A stretch of 64,000 nucleotides of DNA from a bacterium (GTDB lineage: Bacteria; Electryoneota; RPQS01; DYHQ01): contig JAUXGA010000005.1 in NCBI GenBank assembly GCA_030622545.1, positions 1 through 64,000 of the forward strand. Reading direction: 5' to 3'. Of the stretch, positions 1 to 7,877 are shown piece after piece. How positions within the stretch are numbered: the first letter of the stretch is position 1; every line of letters begins with the position of its first letter. The translations under genes were made by a program, and so were the position numbers. The notes under the pieces are model-generated. The model was given only the letters and a program-made list of their open reading frames with translations, ran no database searches and was not told the origin of the DNA.

Positions 1-309
1 AACAGTGTTTGGGCCGGTACGCCTTCGTTCAAGGCTGCTGTTGTGACGGAATATGCGTTGCACCAGAACTACCCGAACCCGTTCAATCCGACCACGGAGA
101 TTGTGTATGACGTTCTTGATCTGACGCATGTGACGTTGAAGGTTTACAACGTGATGGGTCAGGAAGTGGCGTCGCTGGTGAATCAGGAACTGAACACCGG
201 CCGTTATACGGTAACATTCGATGCGACAGGTCTGACATCGGGAATCTACTTCTACACGGTTTCGATGGGTGACTTCTCTGCAACGAAGAAGATGTTGCTC
301 GTTCAGTAA
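1..309 (+). CDS. C-terminal end of a secreted protein with a T9SS type A sorting domain (5' truncated)
   Basis: The reading frame is open from the first base of the window, so the start lies upstream. The visible 102 residues contain the motif YPNPFNP followed by a small beta-sandwich ending GIYFYTV and KKMLLVQ. This is the usual C-terminal signal for export and surface attachment through the type IX secretion system in FCB bacteria. The functional part of the protein is outside the window, so its role cannot be stated. A strong terminator follows the stop codon. Confidence 0.9.
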   Translation, partial: NSVWAGTPSFKAAVVTEYALHQNYPNPFNPTTEIVYDVLDLTHVTLKVYNVMGQEVASLVNQELNTGRYTVTFDATGLTSGIYFYTVSMGDFSATKKMLLVQ

Positions 310-333
310 TTCTGTTTTCTTAGAATGCTGAAA

Positions 334-369
334 GGCGGGATCCGGCTGCGGTCTGATCCCGCCTTTTTC
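334..369 (+). terminator. Rho-independent terminator of the T9SS-tagged gene
   Basis: A perfect 9-bp stem (GGCGGGATC with GATCCCGCC) with a 12-nt loop is followed by TTTTTC. It lies 24 nt after the stop of the truncated gene. The rest of 370-657 is AT-rich with no convincing gene and presumably holds the promoter of the next gene. Confidence 0.85.
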
Positions 370-657
370 TATATAGTTTCGTGAAGAACTCTTCAAAGAG
401 AAAGTATGGTGCTGACCCTCTAATTTTTATTATCATTCTGATTGTAATAGCACGCGGCATGATATTATAGCAACGAATTAACTCCATTGAGTCGAAGAAA
501 AAAAATATGTGACAAAAGATTTGGCTTGCTTATTTGCGAGAAATTTCTTAACTTACACGTTGTGCTATCTGAACGTATCCCACAAAGAAATCCTTGATAT
601 TATTTATTTTCACGGCACTCACGATGGACGAGTAGTGTGATTTAGGAGGAAAATCCG

Positions 658-1122
658 ATGAAGTTTCGAGTGTTATTTATTGCAATCGCGCTAGTCGCGA
701 TGACATCATTGTCGTTTGGTGCCACCCCCGCCCAGGTTTTGTACTACTATCCGGGCGATTGGGATCATAGTAGCCATGACCCGCTGACCTATGAGTCGTG
801 TTGGACGGGTACCGGGATTCCCCTCGGCTCGGAGGACGTCCTGTATGTCTTCATTGAAGGTGTAGAGTATGCGCCTTATGACTTTGTCGACTGGGGTGGA
901 TTAGCTGGTTACTTTACGATGGATTATTATGCCGGGGGCGGTGTTGCCGTAGAGGGTGATGTCACGTATTTGGAAGTTCGGTATGAGGGTTGTATCTATC
1001 GGACTGGAGAGTATATCCTTGGACCGGGCGCCATTGATATCCCTCTCTATGAAGCCGATTTCGTTTACTGCTATTGCGTAAACCCGGGCTGCGAGGTTAT
1101 CGAAGAATACAGCAGCGAATAG
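658..1122 (+). CDS. Short secreted protein, truncated paralogue of the gene at 4446-5927
   Basis: The protein has 154 residues and begins with a signal peptide (hydrophobic core IAIALVAMTSL, likely cut after SFG-A). An AGGAGG ribosome binding site lies 9 nt before the ATG. Residues from about 13 to 132 are nearly identical to the N-terminal part of the protein at 4446-5927, with five amino-acid differences. It then diverges and stops after a short Cys-containing tail (CYCVNPGC). It lacks the FnIII-like and T9SS sorting domains of its long paralogue, so it would be released to the periplasm or would be a by-product of the duplication. No function is recognised for the shared domain. Confidence 0.75.
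   Translation: MKFRVLFIAIALVAMTSLSFGATPAQVLYYYPGDWDHSSHDPLTYESCWTGTGIPLGSEDVLYVFIEGVEYAPYDFVDWGGLAGYFTMDYYAGGGVAVEGDVTYLEVRYEGCIYRTGEYILGPGAIDIPLYEADFVYCYCVNPGCEVIEEYSSE
695..1053 (+). repeat. Direct repeat, copy 1 (coding; copy 2 at 4489-4847)
   Basis: These 359 nt match 4489-4847 without gaps and with about eight substitutions, by eye about 98% identity. The similarity stops abruptly at both ends. The two copies bracket the putative selenoprotein operon at 1622-4301. Confidence 0.9.
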
Positions 1123-1305
1123 TCTCCCCAGTAATCCCGACTGAGGGTGAGGCTATTGCAGCGATAATTTCCAAGCACAGGTGATCAGTTCTGTTTATTG
1201 TATTTTCTTCCTGGTTTTCTTGAGGGAATCTGTCTTGTAATGAAAGAAAGCCAGACGGTCCAACTGAAGCGTAAGTGATTTCACTTTGATCGAGGAGTTT
1301 AGAGG

Positions 1306-1342
1306 CGGGATTTTCATTATGAGAAATCCCGTTTTTCTTTTT
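1306..1342 (+). terminator. Rho-independent terminator
   Basis: The stem CGGGATTT / AAATCCCG with a 10-nt loop is followed by TTTTTCTTTTT. It lies about 180 nt after the stop of the 154-residue secreted protein. I see no gene in 1123-1621 apart from this terminator. The AT-rich part at 1450-1600 probably carries the promoter of the following operon. Confidence 0.75.
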
Positions 1343-1621
1343 AGAGGGCTATCCTGCTCTGCAGTTCTTGATCTCTTAAGTCCCCGTAGAAACTGTCGCA
1401 AATCCCTTCTCTTCATCTTTCATAGTAGCATATGACTATGTGCGAAACTAATTAGTTGGTACGGTTTCTGCGCAATATTTTATTATTATACAATGGAAAA
1501 TAGGGAGGGTAAAGTATCAACTTGCGGATTTTCCGGAAACTTTTTATCTTTAACTTTGTTTGAGAAAATGAGGTCTTCTATCTATTTTAAAAGCAAGAAA
1601 TAAAGAAATACAGAGGCGGCA

Positions 1622-2716
1622 ATGCGAAGGTTTTTTGGGTGGTTTTTAATTATCGGATTTGTTGTGTCAGTGCTTCCTTTCGGCACAGGATGTGTCCGGA
1701 AGCCCGCTCACGGCAAATTGCAGATCCTATTTAGCGGGAATGTGCTTGGCAATCCCAAGCCCTGCGGTTGAAAGGTGAAAAAAGGCGGATTGGTCCGGAG
1801 GGCCAATTTTTATAACAGAATGCGCGACGCTGATGCAAACCAGTTTCTATTGGATGCCGGAGATTTTGTAGGTCGAGTTCATTCTATGAAAGGTGGGTGT
1901 TCCGCGACTTGCCGGCTCATGATCAATAGTTATCGAGAGATGGGGTACAATCTGCTGGGTTTGGGACGAGCCGAGTTTGCTTTGGGTAGCGACTCTTTAC
2001 AAGCGGTTCTCGATACGCTCGATATCCCGGTAATTTGTGCGAATGCTGTTAATGCAAAGACCAATAAGCCGATTGCCAAGCCTTACTATATCCAGAAGTA
2101 CGGCAATATGGTCATCGGAGTAACGGCGCTTATCAAAGATAAGAATCCCCGGAAGTATCACCGGATAGATACAACGCAGTTTACGCTTCTACCCGCCATA
2201 GAAGTTGCGCAGTCTGTGATTCCCAAATTGAAGCGCAAAGTAGATGCGGTTATCCTGCTTTGCGATTTTACACGACCGGATATTGATACGCTTCTCCAAG
2301 CAGTACCGCAAATCGATGTCATCATCACTAAAGGTTCGCTACGACCGAGGTCACAGGTCAGCCTTGCAGGGAAAACATTGCTGGTACCGACAGGCTCATC
2401 CGGGCATAATGGAACCGCTCTTACGCTGGAATTCAACCCATCCTGGGGGGACAGTATTGGGTATGATTTCGTAGATGTCCCGTTGACAGACGAATATGAA
2501 GGCGAAAATACGATTTCACCTCTCTTGGCTAAATTCAAGAAAGAATCCAGGAAGAAACCGCACAGGAAAAGTTCAGAATCGAGATTACCCACTGAAGCGA
2601 AACCACTTATTCCAGCGCCCAGTAAGGAATCTCCTGACAAAAAAGGCCAAAGCCTCAGAGAAGCGAATCAAAAGGTACAAGTAAAACGTTCGGAAAAACC
2701 GGGAACTAAGAAGTAG
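1622..2716 (+). CDS. Putative selenoprotein 1: metallophosphatase/5'-nucleotidase-like lipoprotein with PCG-Sec motif
   Basis: Reading TGA at 1769-1771 as selenocysteine gives one 364-residue protein with Sec at position 50. The ATG at 1622 has GAGG five bases upstream. The N-terminus is a hydrophobic export signal ending in a possible lipobox (GTGC, Cys24). Sec lies in the sequence GNPKPCG-Sec-KVKKGGLVRR. The paralogue just downstream has the same context and the same TGA. Later segments (LLDAGDF near 82-88, a degraded GNHE-like GRAEF, VICANAV) resemble the N-terminal domain of 5'-nucleotidase/UshA-type metallophosphatases. Several metal ligands are missing, so hydrolase activity is doubtful. 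From family memory, related proteins carry Cys at the Sec position (PCGC). The C-terminus is a Lys/Pro-rich tail. Without Sec insertion only a 49-residue peptide would be made. The internal GTG at 1775 has no ribosome binding site. Confidence 0.8.
1789..1807 (+). promoter_or_regulatory. SECIS-like hairpin of selenoprotein 1
   Basis: Bases 1789-1796 (ATTGGTCC) pair with 1800-1807 (GGGCCAAT), including one U-G pair, and leave the loop GGA. The loop begins 26 nt after the TGA. Known bacterial SECIS elements are hairpins shortly downstream of UGA with G residues in the apical loop, so size and distance fit. The hairpin overlaps codons for the conserved GGLVRRAN segment, so part of its conservation may reflect the protein. 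Confidence 0.6.
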
Positions 2717-2747
2717 CCGTTTGTGCAGGCGATTGGAAGGATTTTTC

Positions 2748-3668
2748 ATGAAGCATCGCACCACGTGGTTTCTTTTCATTCTATTCTTAGCCGGATCTCA
2801 GTTCTGGCAGATCGCGGAAGCGCGTCGTCGGATTAAGGAGCCTACTCCTATCTGGATTTGCTATTCAGGCAATCTTGTGGGGAACCTTAAACCGTGCGGT
2901 TGAAAGTCTAAAAAAGGCGGCTTGGCCCGGAGGGCCAGCTTTATCGACACGAACCGGCCGGAAGATCAGGCGAGTCTTGTTGTTGAAATTGGGAATTTCA
3001 CCGGACGACGCGGCGCTCGCGACGCAAATTATAAGAACAGCGTGTTGGCGGCATACTACAAAGCTTTGGAGTATGACGCCGTCGGTATCGGCAAAAACGA
3101 GTTGGGAATGGGGATGGATTCTCTAATCAGTTTTGTCGAACGCGAGCAATTACCGGTAATCTGCGCCAATCTTTGTGACCGCAGAACTCGCAAACCGATT
3201 TTCCAGCCCTATATGATAAAGAAAGACCACGATGTCCGCATGGGCATTGTTGGTTTGCTTTCAACAGCGCTGATTCCCGCTATGGGGCCGGATACCTCTC
3301 ACTACGAGATCCGATCCGCGTACACCTACGCGAAGCGTTGGATCCGCAAAGCCGCCAAGAAATCGGATCACCTGACTGTCATCGGCGATTTTGGGAAGGA
3401 TGAAATTGATTCTTTGCTGAATCGCTATCCCGAAATCGACTTGCTTTTAACGCTGTCCAGTCCTAAAGGTGATCGTCCGATTGAACACGGGAATTCGCTG
3501 GTCCTGGGGGCTCAACACAAAGGCTATTATGGAAATTATATCGAGTGGACTTTAGCCTCCCCGGACACCGTCCTTCCCTATCAAGCAAAGAAAGCGACAT
3601 TGGATAAGCGATTTCCGAATGATTCGCTGATTGTTTCCATTCTAAAAACCTGTGCAACTTCAAAATAA
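2748..3668 (+). CDS. Putative selenoprotein 2: paralogue with PCG-Sec motif
   Basis: Reading TGA at 2901-2903 as Sec gives a 306-residue protein with Sec at position 52. The ATG at 2748 has GGAAGG seven bases upstream and lies 31 nt after the previous gene, so the two are likely co-transcribed. It has a signal peptide (cleavage likely after AEA, residue 25). Alignment by eye with gene 1 continues across the TGA: SGNxxGNxKPCG-Sec-KxKKGGLxRRA. Downstream it keeps metallophosphatase-like blocks (VVEIGNF, YDAVGIGKNELGMGMDSL, VICANLCD, MGIVGLL). The GNHE catalytic motif is changed to GKNE. Periplasmic location and a redox role for the Cys-Gly-Sec pair are inferences. Confidence 0.8.
2922..2938 (+). 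promoter_or_regulatory. SECIS-like hairpin of selenoprotein 2
   Basis: Bases 2922-2928 (TTGGCCC) pair with 2932-2938 (GGGCCAG), leaving the loop GGA at exactly 26 nt from the TGA, as in gene 1. Compared with gene 1 one U-G pair has become C-G, a pairing-preserving change. The conserved Arg pair is encoded CGG-AGG in both genes, which builds the loop and one side of the stem. Confidence 0.6.
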
Positions 3669-3698
3669 TCTCTGTTCAGATATTGTGAGGGCTTGACC

Positions 3699-4301
3699 GT
3701 GGATTGTTTTTACAACCGAATCCCCTATACATCTGTTTTAATTTTCTGTATGCTCATATTTATAGCACCATTTGCACTGTCAAGCGATGAATTCGATCCG
3801 GATAGCATTGCTTTTCATCCGAAGGCTGTAGGAAACTACAATCCTACCCAAACTCTTTGTGGCATGAATTCCTGGTTATCTCCGGTTCTTGACCACAATG
3901 GGAATCCTCACCCAGATGGACATATTATCCAGATTATTGCCGATGGAGGCAATGGTATTCAAGACCCTCCCAATCTGGATGGCAGTCCCAGTGGCGATGA
4001 TACATTAGCGGAGGGCAACTTTAATATCCAGTATATCAATGGCGAGAAGCACATTCCGCATGGGCTATCAGCGGGCATGTTTATTGGGATGTTCTATTTC
4101 ATATCGTATAAACCGAATCAAAGTATATACTTACGGATATGGGAGGGGCGTGATCCCTCGAAAGCTGAATATTATCAAGATTCAAGGGAGTTTACAACCG
4201 AACGCGGGAATAGTGGAGGGCACATGTTTGCCCCCCATCCGAATCGCGTAGAAAGCGTCCAATGGCTTTTTAGCGAAAGCAAGAAAGTCCTCAGAAAATA
4301 A
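3699..4301 (+). CDS. Secreted protein of unknown function, third gene of the selenoprotein operon
   Basis: I do not recognise this 200-residue protein. A hydrophobic segment (SVLIFCMLIFIAPFAL) followed by SS-DEF marks a signal peptide. The mature part has a single Cys, several His residues and Gly/Asp-rich stretches (ADGGNGIQDP, GSPSGDD). It begins 30 nt after selenoprotein 2. I chose the GTG at 3699 because GAGG lies about 8 nt before it; a TTG at 3693 is too close to the same site. It has no sorting domain or lipobox. Its position suggests it acts with the two selenoproteins in the periplasm, but this is inference. Confidence 0.65.
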   Translation: MDCFYNRIPYTSVLIFCMLIFIAPFALSSDEFDPDSIAFHPKAVGNYNPTQTLCGMNSWLSPVLDHNGNPHPDGHIIQIIADGGNGIQDPPNLDGSPSGDDTLAEGNFNIQYINGEKHIPHGLSAGMFIGMFYFISYKPNQSIYLRIWEGRDPSKAEYYQDSREFTTERGNSGGHMFAPHPNRVESVQWLFSESKKVLRK

Positions 4302-4445
4302 TAGGTTTTCTCTTGCATAATGTGAAATTATTGAGTATATTATCTTATATGGGCTCTTCTATGCCCACCAAACATTCGTTTATTGCTACTCGTCGATAAT
4401 ACCGGGCTGTTCTTCAGGCCAACTTCTATTTTTGGGAGGTTTTAC

Positions 4446-5927
4446 ATGAGCGTCACACAAAGGATATTTGTAACCGTTTTTGTGCTTTTCGCGATGACAT
4501 CATTGTCGTTTGGTGCCACCCCCGCCCAGGTTTTGTACTTCTATCCGGGCGATTGGGATCATAGTAGCCATGACCCGCTGACCTATGAGTCGTGTTGGAC
4601 GGGTACCGGGATTCCCCTCGGCTCGGAGGACGTCCTGTATCCCTTCATTGAAGGTGTAGAATATGGGCCTTATGACTTTAACGACTGGGGTGGATTAGCT
4701 GGTTACTTTACGATGGATTATTATGCCGGGGGCGGTGTTGGCGTAGAGGGTGATGTCACGTATTTGGAAGTTCGGTATGAGGGTTGTATCTATCGGACTG
4801 GAGAGTATATCCTTGGACCGGGCGCCATTGATATCCCTCTCTATGAAAACGACTGGATCTACTGCAATTGTGGAATTGCTGATACATGTGATTCAGTCGA
4901 TCCACTTGAAGAGGGATTCGATGGTCCTCACGATATTCTGAGTGACGATACATTGTCGTTCATCGATACCTGCACAGTCCGTATTACCGCTCAGGGTGGC
5001 GATGCCCATGGTGTGAGTGTCGAAGTTTATGACGGGATTCCGGAATGTCATCCCGTGGATTTTAACTATATGAGTCGTGTTGTTGCCGTTTACTGGGATG
5101 GTTCCGCGGACGAAGGCACGACTCTGTTGGTGCGAATGTATTATTCTTCCGATGAATTTGATGAATCGGGATTCGATGGAGTCACCTGCTTGTTTGCAGC
5201 TCGCTTCAATGAACTCGCTTGCTCATGGGCTCCCATCATAGCACATGATAAAACGGAGAAATATGTTGAGTTCGCCACGGATCGGAGCGGCTTTTTTACC
5301 TTTGATTGTCATGGAACGACTCCTCGGCGTATCCCCTTGAATTCGGATCCTACAATTACGGCAGGCGATAACGAATTAGTCCTTTGCTGGCAGACAATAG
5401 AAGAATTCGAAACCTATCGCTTTCATGTCCTGCGCGCAGAAGCACCCGAAGGACCTTTTGCAGAAGTGGCGACGATCCCTTCACAATTACCTGATATCAA
5501 GACGACCGGGTCGTATAATTACGAATATCAGGATGGAGGTCTGGAAAACGGGCATGTCTACTACTACAAGCTGAGCCGGGAAGACCTGCACGGGAATCAG
5601 GATGGTTATCCGGGCATCTTTTCAGGAGTTCCTTCTCTCAACGGTGGTGCGGTTAAAATCGAAGCTTATGCTCTGCATCCAGCCTATCCCAATCCTTTCA
5701 ATCCCGAAACCCGGATTACTTATGACGTGCTTGAGGCGGGACGTGTTGACCTGCGTGTCTTTGATATTCTTGGACGGGAAGTTGCGCTGCTCGTAGACGA
5801 TGTGAAGCTGAAAGGTCGCCATAATATCGTCTTCAACGCGAAGGATCTTCCTTCGGGTTTGTATTTCTACCGGATTGATATTGGCGGACAGTTCACGAGC
5901 ACCCAGAAAATTCTGCTTATCAAGTAA
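4446..5927 (+). CDS. T9SS-tagged secreted protein, long paralogue of 658-1122
   Basis: The protein has 493 residues with a signal peptide (MTSLSFG-A) and starts at the ATG preceded by GGGAGG. Residues about 15-134 match the short paralogue almost exactly. The central region has an unassigned domain with several Cys residues. It is followed by an FnIII-like stretch (LCWQTIEEFETYRFHVLRAE) and a C-terminal type A sorting domain (YPNPFNPETRITYDV, SGLYFYRI, QKILLIK). It is therefore expected to be exported through the type IX system to the cell surface or medium. An upstream in-frame start at 4383 is possible but has no ribosome binding site. Confidence 0.85.
   Translation: MSVTQRIFVTVFVLFAMTSLSFGATPAQVLYFYPGDWDHSSHDPLTYESCWTGTGIPLGSEDVLYPFIEGVEYGPYDFNDWGGLAGYFTMDYYAGGGVGVEGDVTYLEVRYEGCIYRTGEYILGPGAIDIPLYENDWIYCNCGIADTCDSVDPLEEGFDGPHDILSDDTLSFIDTCTVRITAQGGDAHGVSVEVYDGIPECHPVDFNYMSRVVAVYWDGSADEGTTLLVRMYYSSDEFDESGFDGVTCLFAARFNELACSWAPIIAHDKTEKYVEFATDRSGFFTFDCHGTTPRRIPLNSDPTITAGDNELVLCWQTIEEFETYRFHVLRAEAPEGPFAEVATIPSQLPDIKTTGSYNYEYQDGGLENGHVYYYKLSREDLHGNQDGYPGIFSGVPSLNGGAVKIEAYALHPAYPNPFNPETRITYDVLEAGRVDLRVFDILGREVALLVDDVKLKGRHNIVFNAKDLPSGLYFYRIDIGGQFTSTQKILLIK
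4489..4847 (+). repeat. Direct repeat, copy 2 (coding; copy 1 at 695-1053)
   Basis: Gap-free match to 695-1053 with an offset of 3794 nt. Five of the six codon differences change the amino acid (Tyr/Phe, Val/Pro, Ala/Gly, Val/Asn, Ala/Gly) and one Glu codon is silent. Confidence 0.9.
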
Positions 5928-5984
5928 ACCTAAAGCAGTTCTTCAGCTTGTTATAACATCGTAAAAATAAAAGTTTTACGTTAA

Positions 5985-6015
5985 AAATCCCTTGCTTTTG
6001 CGAGGGATTTTTTTT
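5985..6015 (+). terminator. Rho-independent terminator
   Basis: An 11-bp stem (AAATCCCTTGC with GCGAGGGATTT, one G-U pair) with a TTTT loop runs into a T-rich tail. It lies 58 nt after the T9SS-tagged gene. Confidence 0.85.
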
Positions 6016-6116
6016 ATATTAAATATAGTTGATAGAGAGAAATCGCTTTGATTTAACTTATAGGAAAGCTGAAGTTCTTTCTATTTATGAAATATTGACT
6101 TGTCGGATGAGAATGT

Positions 6117-6947
6117 ATGAAACTTTGCTATCGCAAAATCGCTCTTTTGCTTCTTCTTACGACCGTATTCTGGGCGTTGGCACAGGCGAGGCATGGTACT
6201 AAACAGCTTCAAATGACGTCGTATTCGACCTCAGACGGACATTCACGGGAAGCGGTGTTGATAGAACAGGTCACGATAGAAAACGCCGTACGTATCGACA
6301 GATTTCCCTTTGTGGCGCTGGATAATACCTGCTTATATGAGATGAAAGGTGTTGAGCTTTGGGACTGTACAGGCTTGATTTCCAACCAATCGGCAATTGG
6401 TTATCAGATAGCACTTCATGACGTTGAATCTATTTTTATTACCGTACGGCCGATGCGAGATGATTTCGATGTCGCCGTGGGCTTGTTCCGCGCGGATGCG
6501 TTGGGTGAGTTGTTCTGTGTTGCGGGGAAGGATACAGAAAAGGAAGGGCGGGCAGAGAGGATAAGACTCGCGTCAGTTCCGCCGGGAGTCTATTATGTCC
6601 TTATCGGGGGATATGGCTCTGATTGCGGTAGTTTCGAGCTTTCGGTGGAATTCGAATATACGCTTCCGGTGTCTCTACAGGAATTCACGATAGCCGAGCA
6701 GGATAGTGGAACCGTTATCCGTTGGAAAACGGGTTTTGAAGCTGATTTGCATCACTTTGAGCTGTATCGAGTGAGCAATGCCGATGGAACTTGGCAGCGC
6801 GTTTTTCAACCGCGCAGTCGCGGCAGTTTTTCCAGCGGAGCGCGTTATGAATTCTTTGATCGGCATACCGGTTCCGAGCAGCAATATGTGCTGGCTGGGA
6901 TTGATGTCACCGGAAGAGAATTCGAACTGAAAATCGGTTCGCTGTAG
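6117..6947 (+). CDS. Secreted protein, possibly with a PPC-like domain
   Basis: The 276-residue product starts with a signal peptide (LALLLLLTTVFWALAQA). Residues about 95-180 (DVAVGLFR, PPGVYYVLIGGYGS, GSFELSVEF) resemble a bacterial pre-peptidase C-terminal (PPC) beta-sandwich. The C-terminal 80 residues (VIRWKTGFEADLHHFELYR) look like a single FnIII module. No T9SS sorting domain follows. The specific role is unknown. Assignment of the PPC fold is by pattern only. Confidence 0.7.
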   Translation: MKLCYRKIALLLLLTTVFWALAQARHGTKQLQMTSYSTSDGHSREAVLIEQVTIENAVRIDRFPFVALDNTCLYEMKGVELWDCTGLISNQSAIGYQIALHDVESIFITVRPMRDDFDVAVGLFRADALGELFCVAGKDTEKEGRAERIRLASVPPGVYYVLIGGYGSDCGSFELSVEFEYTLPVSLQEFTIAEQDSGTVIRWKTGFEADLHHFELYRVSNADGTWQRVFQPRSRGSFSSGARYEFFDRHTGSEQQYVLAGIDVTGREFELKIGSL

Positions 6948-6954
6948 CCATACT

Positions 6955-6983
6955 CGCTGCGGCATGCATCCCCGCATGCCCGG
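6955..6983 (+). repeat. GGCATGC/GCGTGCC interspersed repeat, copy a
   Basis: 29-bp imperfect palindrome of the family with arms GGCATGCG and CGCGTGCC around TCCT. Other copies: 16925-16953, 34385-34413, 51747-51775, 51880-51908 and 60908-60935. All copies are intergenic. Confidence 0.8.
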
Positions 6984-7000
6984 CTTTCTTGTAAGTTTCA

Positions 7001-7073
7001 GTTCCGGCCGGATTACGCGCGACAAAATGTGTTATTAAGCTTACGGCAATCTGCGCTGAACCCGGCTCGGCGG
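7001..7073 (+). repeat. 73-bp MITE-like element with terminal inverted repeats, copy 1
   Basis: The left end (GTTCCGGCCGGATTACGCGC) and right end (GCGCTGAACCCGGCTCGG) are imperfect inverted repeats around an AT-richer centre. A second copy with the same ends and a diverged centre lies at 49659-49730. Both copies are intergenic and encode nothing. Confidence 0.7.
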
Positions 7074-7112
7074 AATTCTGAAGCTACCATCTCCTCCCAC
7101 AGGAGCGCGCAT

Positions 7113-7146
7113 AAAAAACGCCCCTGCTGTGATTACAGCAGGGGTG
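7113..7146 (-). terminator. Terminator of the ferritin-like gene
   Basis: The stem CGCCCCTGCTGT / ACAGCAGGGGTG has a GATT loop. On the minus strand it is followed by a T6 run. It lies about 35 nt after the stop of the minus-strand gene at 7181-7666. Confidence 0.85.
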
Positions 7147-7180
7147 TTTCATATTCCAAGACCAAGATATAGCAGACCTG

Positions 7181-7666
7181 TTAATAGTCCTTCCCGATGT
7201 TTCCCCATTCGGCATCCTCCAACCAGGTTTTCGGTCGCTGGACAAATTCAATGATGCCGTCGAGAATCAGGAAGTGTTTCTTTTCTTCGTCGGCGATTTT
7301 GACAAAGATTTCTTTCTGGTCGCTATCGGAGATTTCGGCCGCTTTCTCCCGATAGAAGTTCTCACTCTTCTTTTCGATTTCCTGAGCTTTGCGATAGTAA
7401 TTCACTTGCTCCGTTGCGAAATCGAACGCTTCACCTCTCTGCTGCATTTCGGCGAAGATATTTTTCACATTTGCCAAGAGCGGAATCTCGGAGTATTCGG
7501 CCTTGCCTGCTTTCATCTGCTTAAGGAGATTATAGTGTTTCACCTCTTCGTCGGCGAGCATAATTAGAATCCGCGCCAGACCGGTATCGCTGCATTTCTG
7601 AGCCAACTCCCGATAGTAGGCTTCGCCGTCTTTTTCCATTTGCATGGCATAATCAAAGACGTTCAT
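7181..7666 (-). CDS. Ferritin-like diiron protein (rubrerythrin family, no rubredoxin domain)
   Basis: The 161-residue protein has two helical halves, each with a Glu and ExxH-type iron-ligand pattern: EKDGEAYYRELA ... ADEEVKHYNLL, and EKKSENFYREKA ... ADEEKKHFLIL. This is typical of rubrerythrin-like four-helix bundles that reduce peroxide or bind iron. The C-terminal rubredoxin domain of classical rubrerythrin is missing. The gene stands apart from the main oxygen-defence cluster and has its own terminator; a tRNA lies directly upstream. Its electron donor is not evident. Confidence 0.85.
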   Translation of the reverse strand: MNVFDYAMQMEKDGEAYYRELAQKCSDTGLARILIMLADEEVKHYNLLKQMKAGKAEYSEIPLLANVKNIFAEMQQRGEAFDFATEQVNYYRKAQEIEKKSENFYREKAAEISDSDQKEIFVKIADEEKKHFLILDGIIEFVQRPKTWLEDAEWGNIGKDY

Positions 7667-7703
7667 CTGAGGAATCTCCGCTGTAAAGTGTTGATATTTC
7701 TTG

Positions 7704-7776
7704 AGCCACCGGTCGGATTCGAACCGACGACCTGCTGATTACGAATCAGCTGCTCTACCGACTGAGCTACAGTGGC
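7704..7776 (-). tRNA. tRNA-Thr (anticodon CGU)
   Basis: The minus strand reads GCCACTG at the 5' end, pairing with CGGTGGC at the 3' end (one G-U pair). The D arm, T arm (GTCGG TTCGAAT CCGAC) and anticodon stem GCTGA/TCAGC are intact. The anticodon loop is TTCGTAA, so the anticodon is CGU, reading ACG (Thr). The discriminator base is U. CCA is not encoded. Confidence 0.95.
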
Positions 7777-7877
7777 GGGGTAAAAGGGATAATCTTTACT
7801 AACCCTGAAATCTACAAAATTCCCGCGTCTTTGTCAATAGAGCAGAGGTTTCTCAAGGTGTCGCAAAAACCATATCG

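Noticed and set aside
1775-2716. Gene starting at the GTG at 1775 after the TGA
   Set aside because: It has no ribosome binding site, lacks the export signal, and cuts the block that is conserved with the paralogue.
1622-2903. In-frame TGA codons taken as a genome-wide reassignment (for example TGA as Trp or Gly)
   Set aside because: TGA ends several well-defined genes here (ferritin at 13804, the YfhO-like gene at 43584), so it is a normal stop elsewhere.
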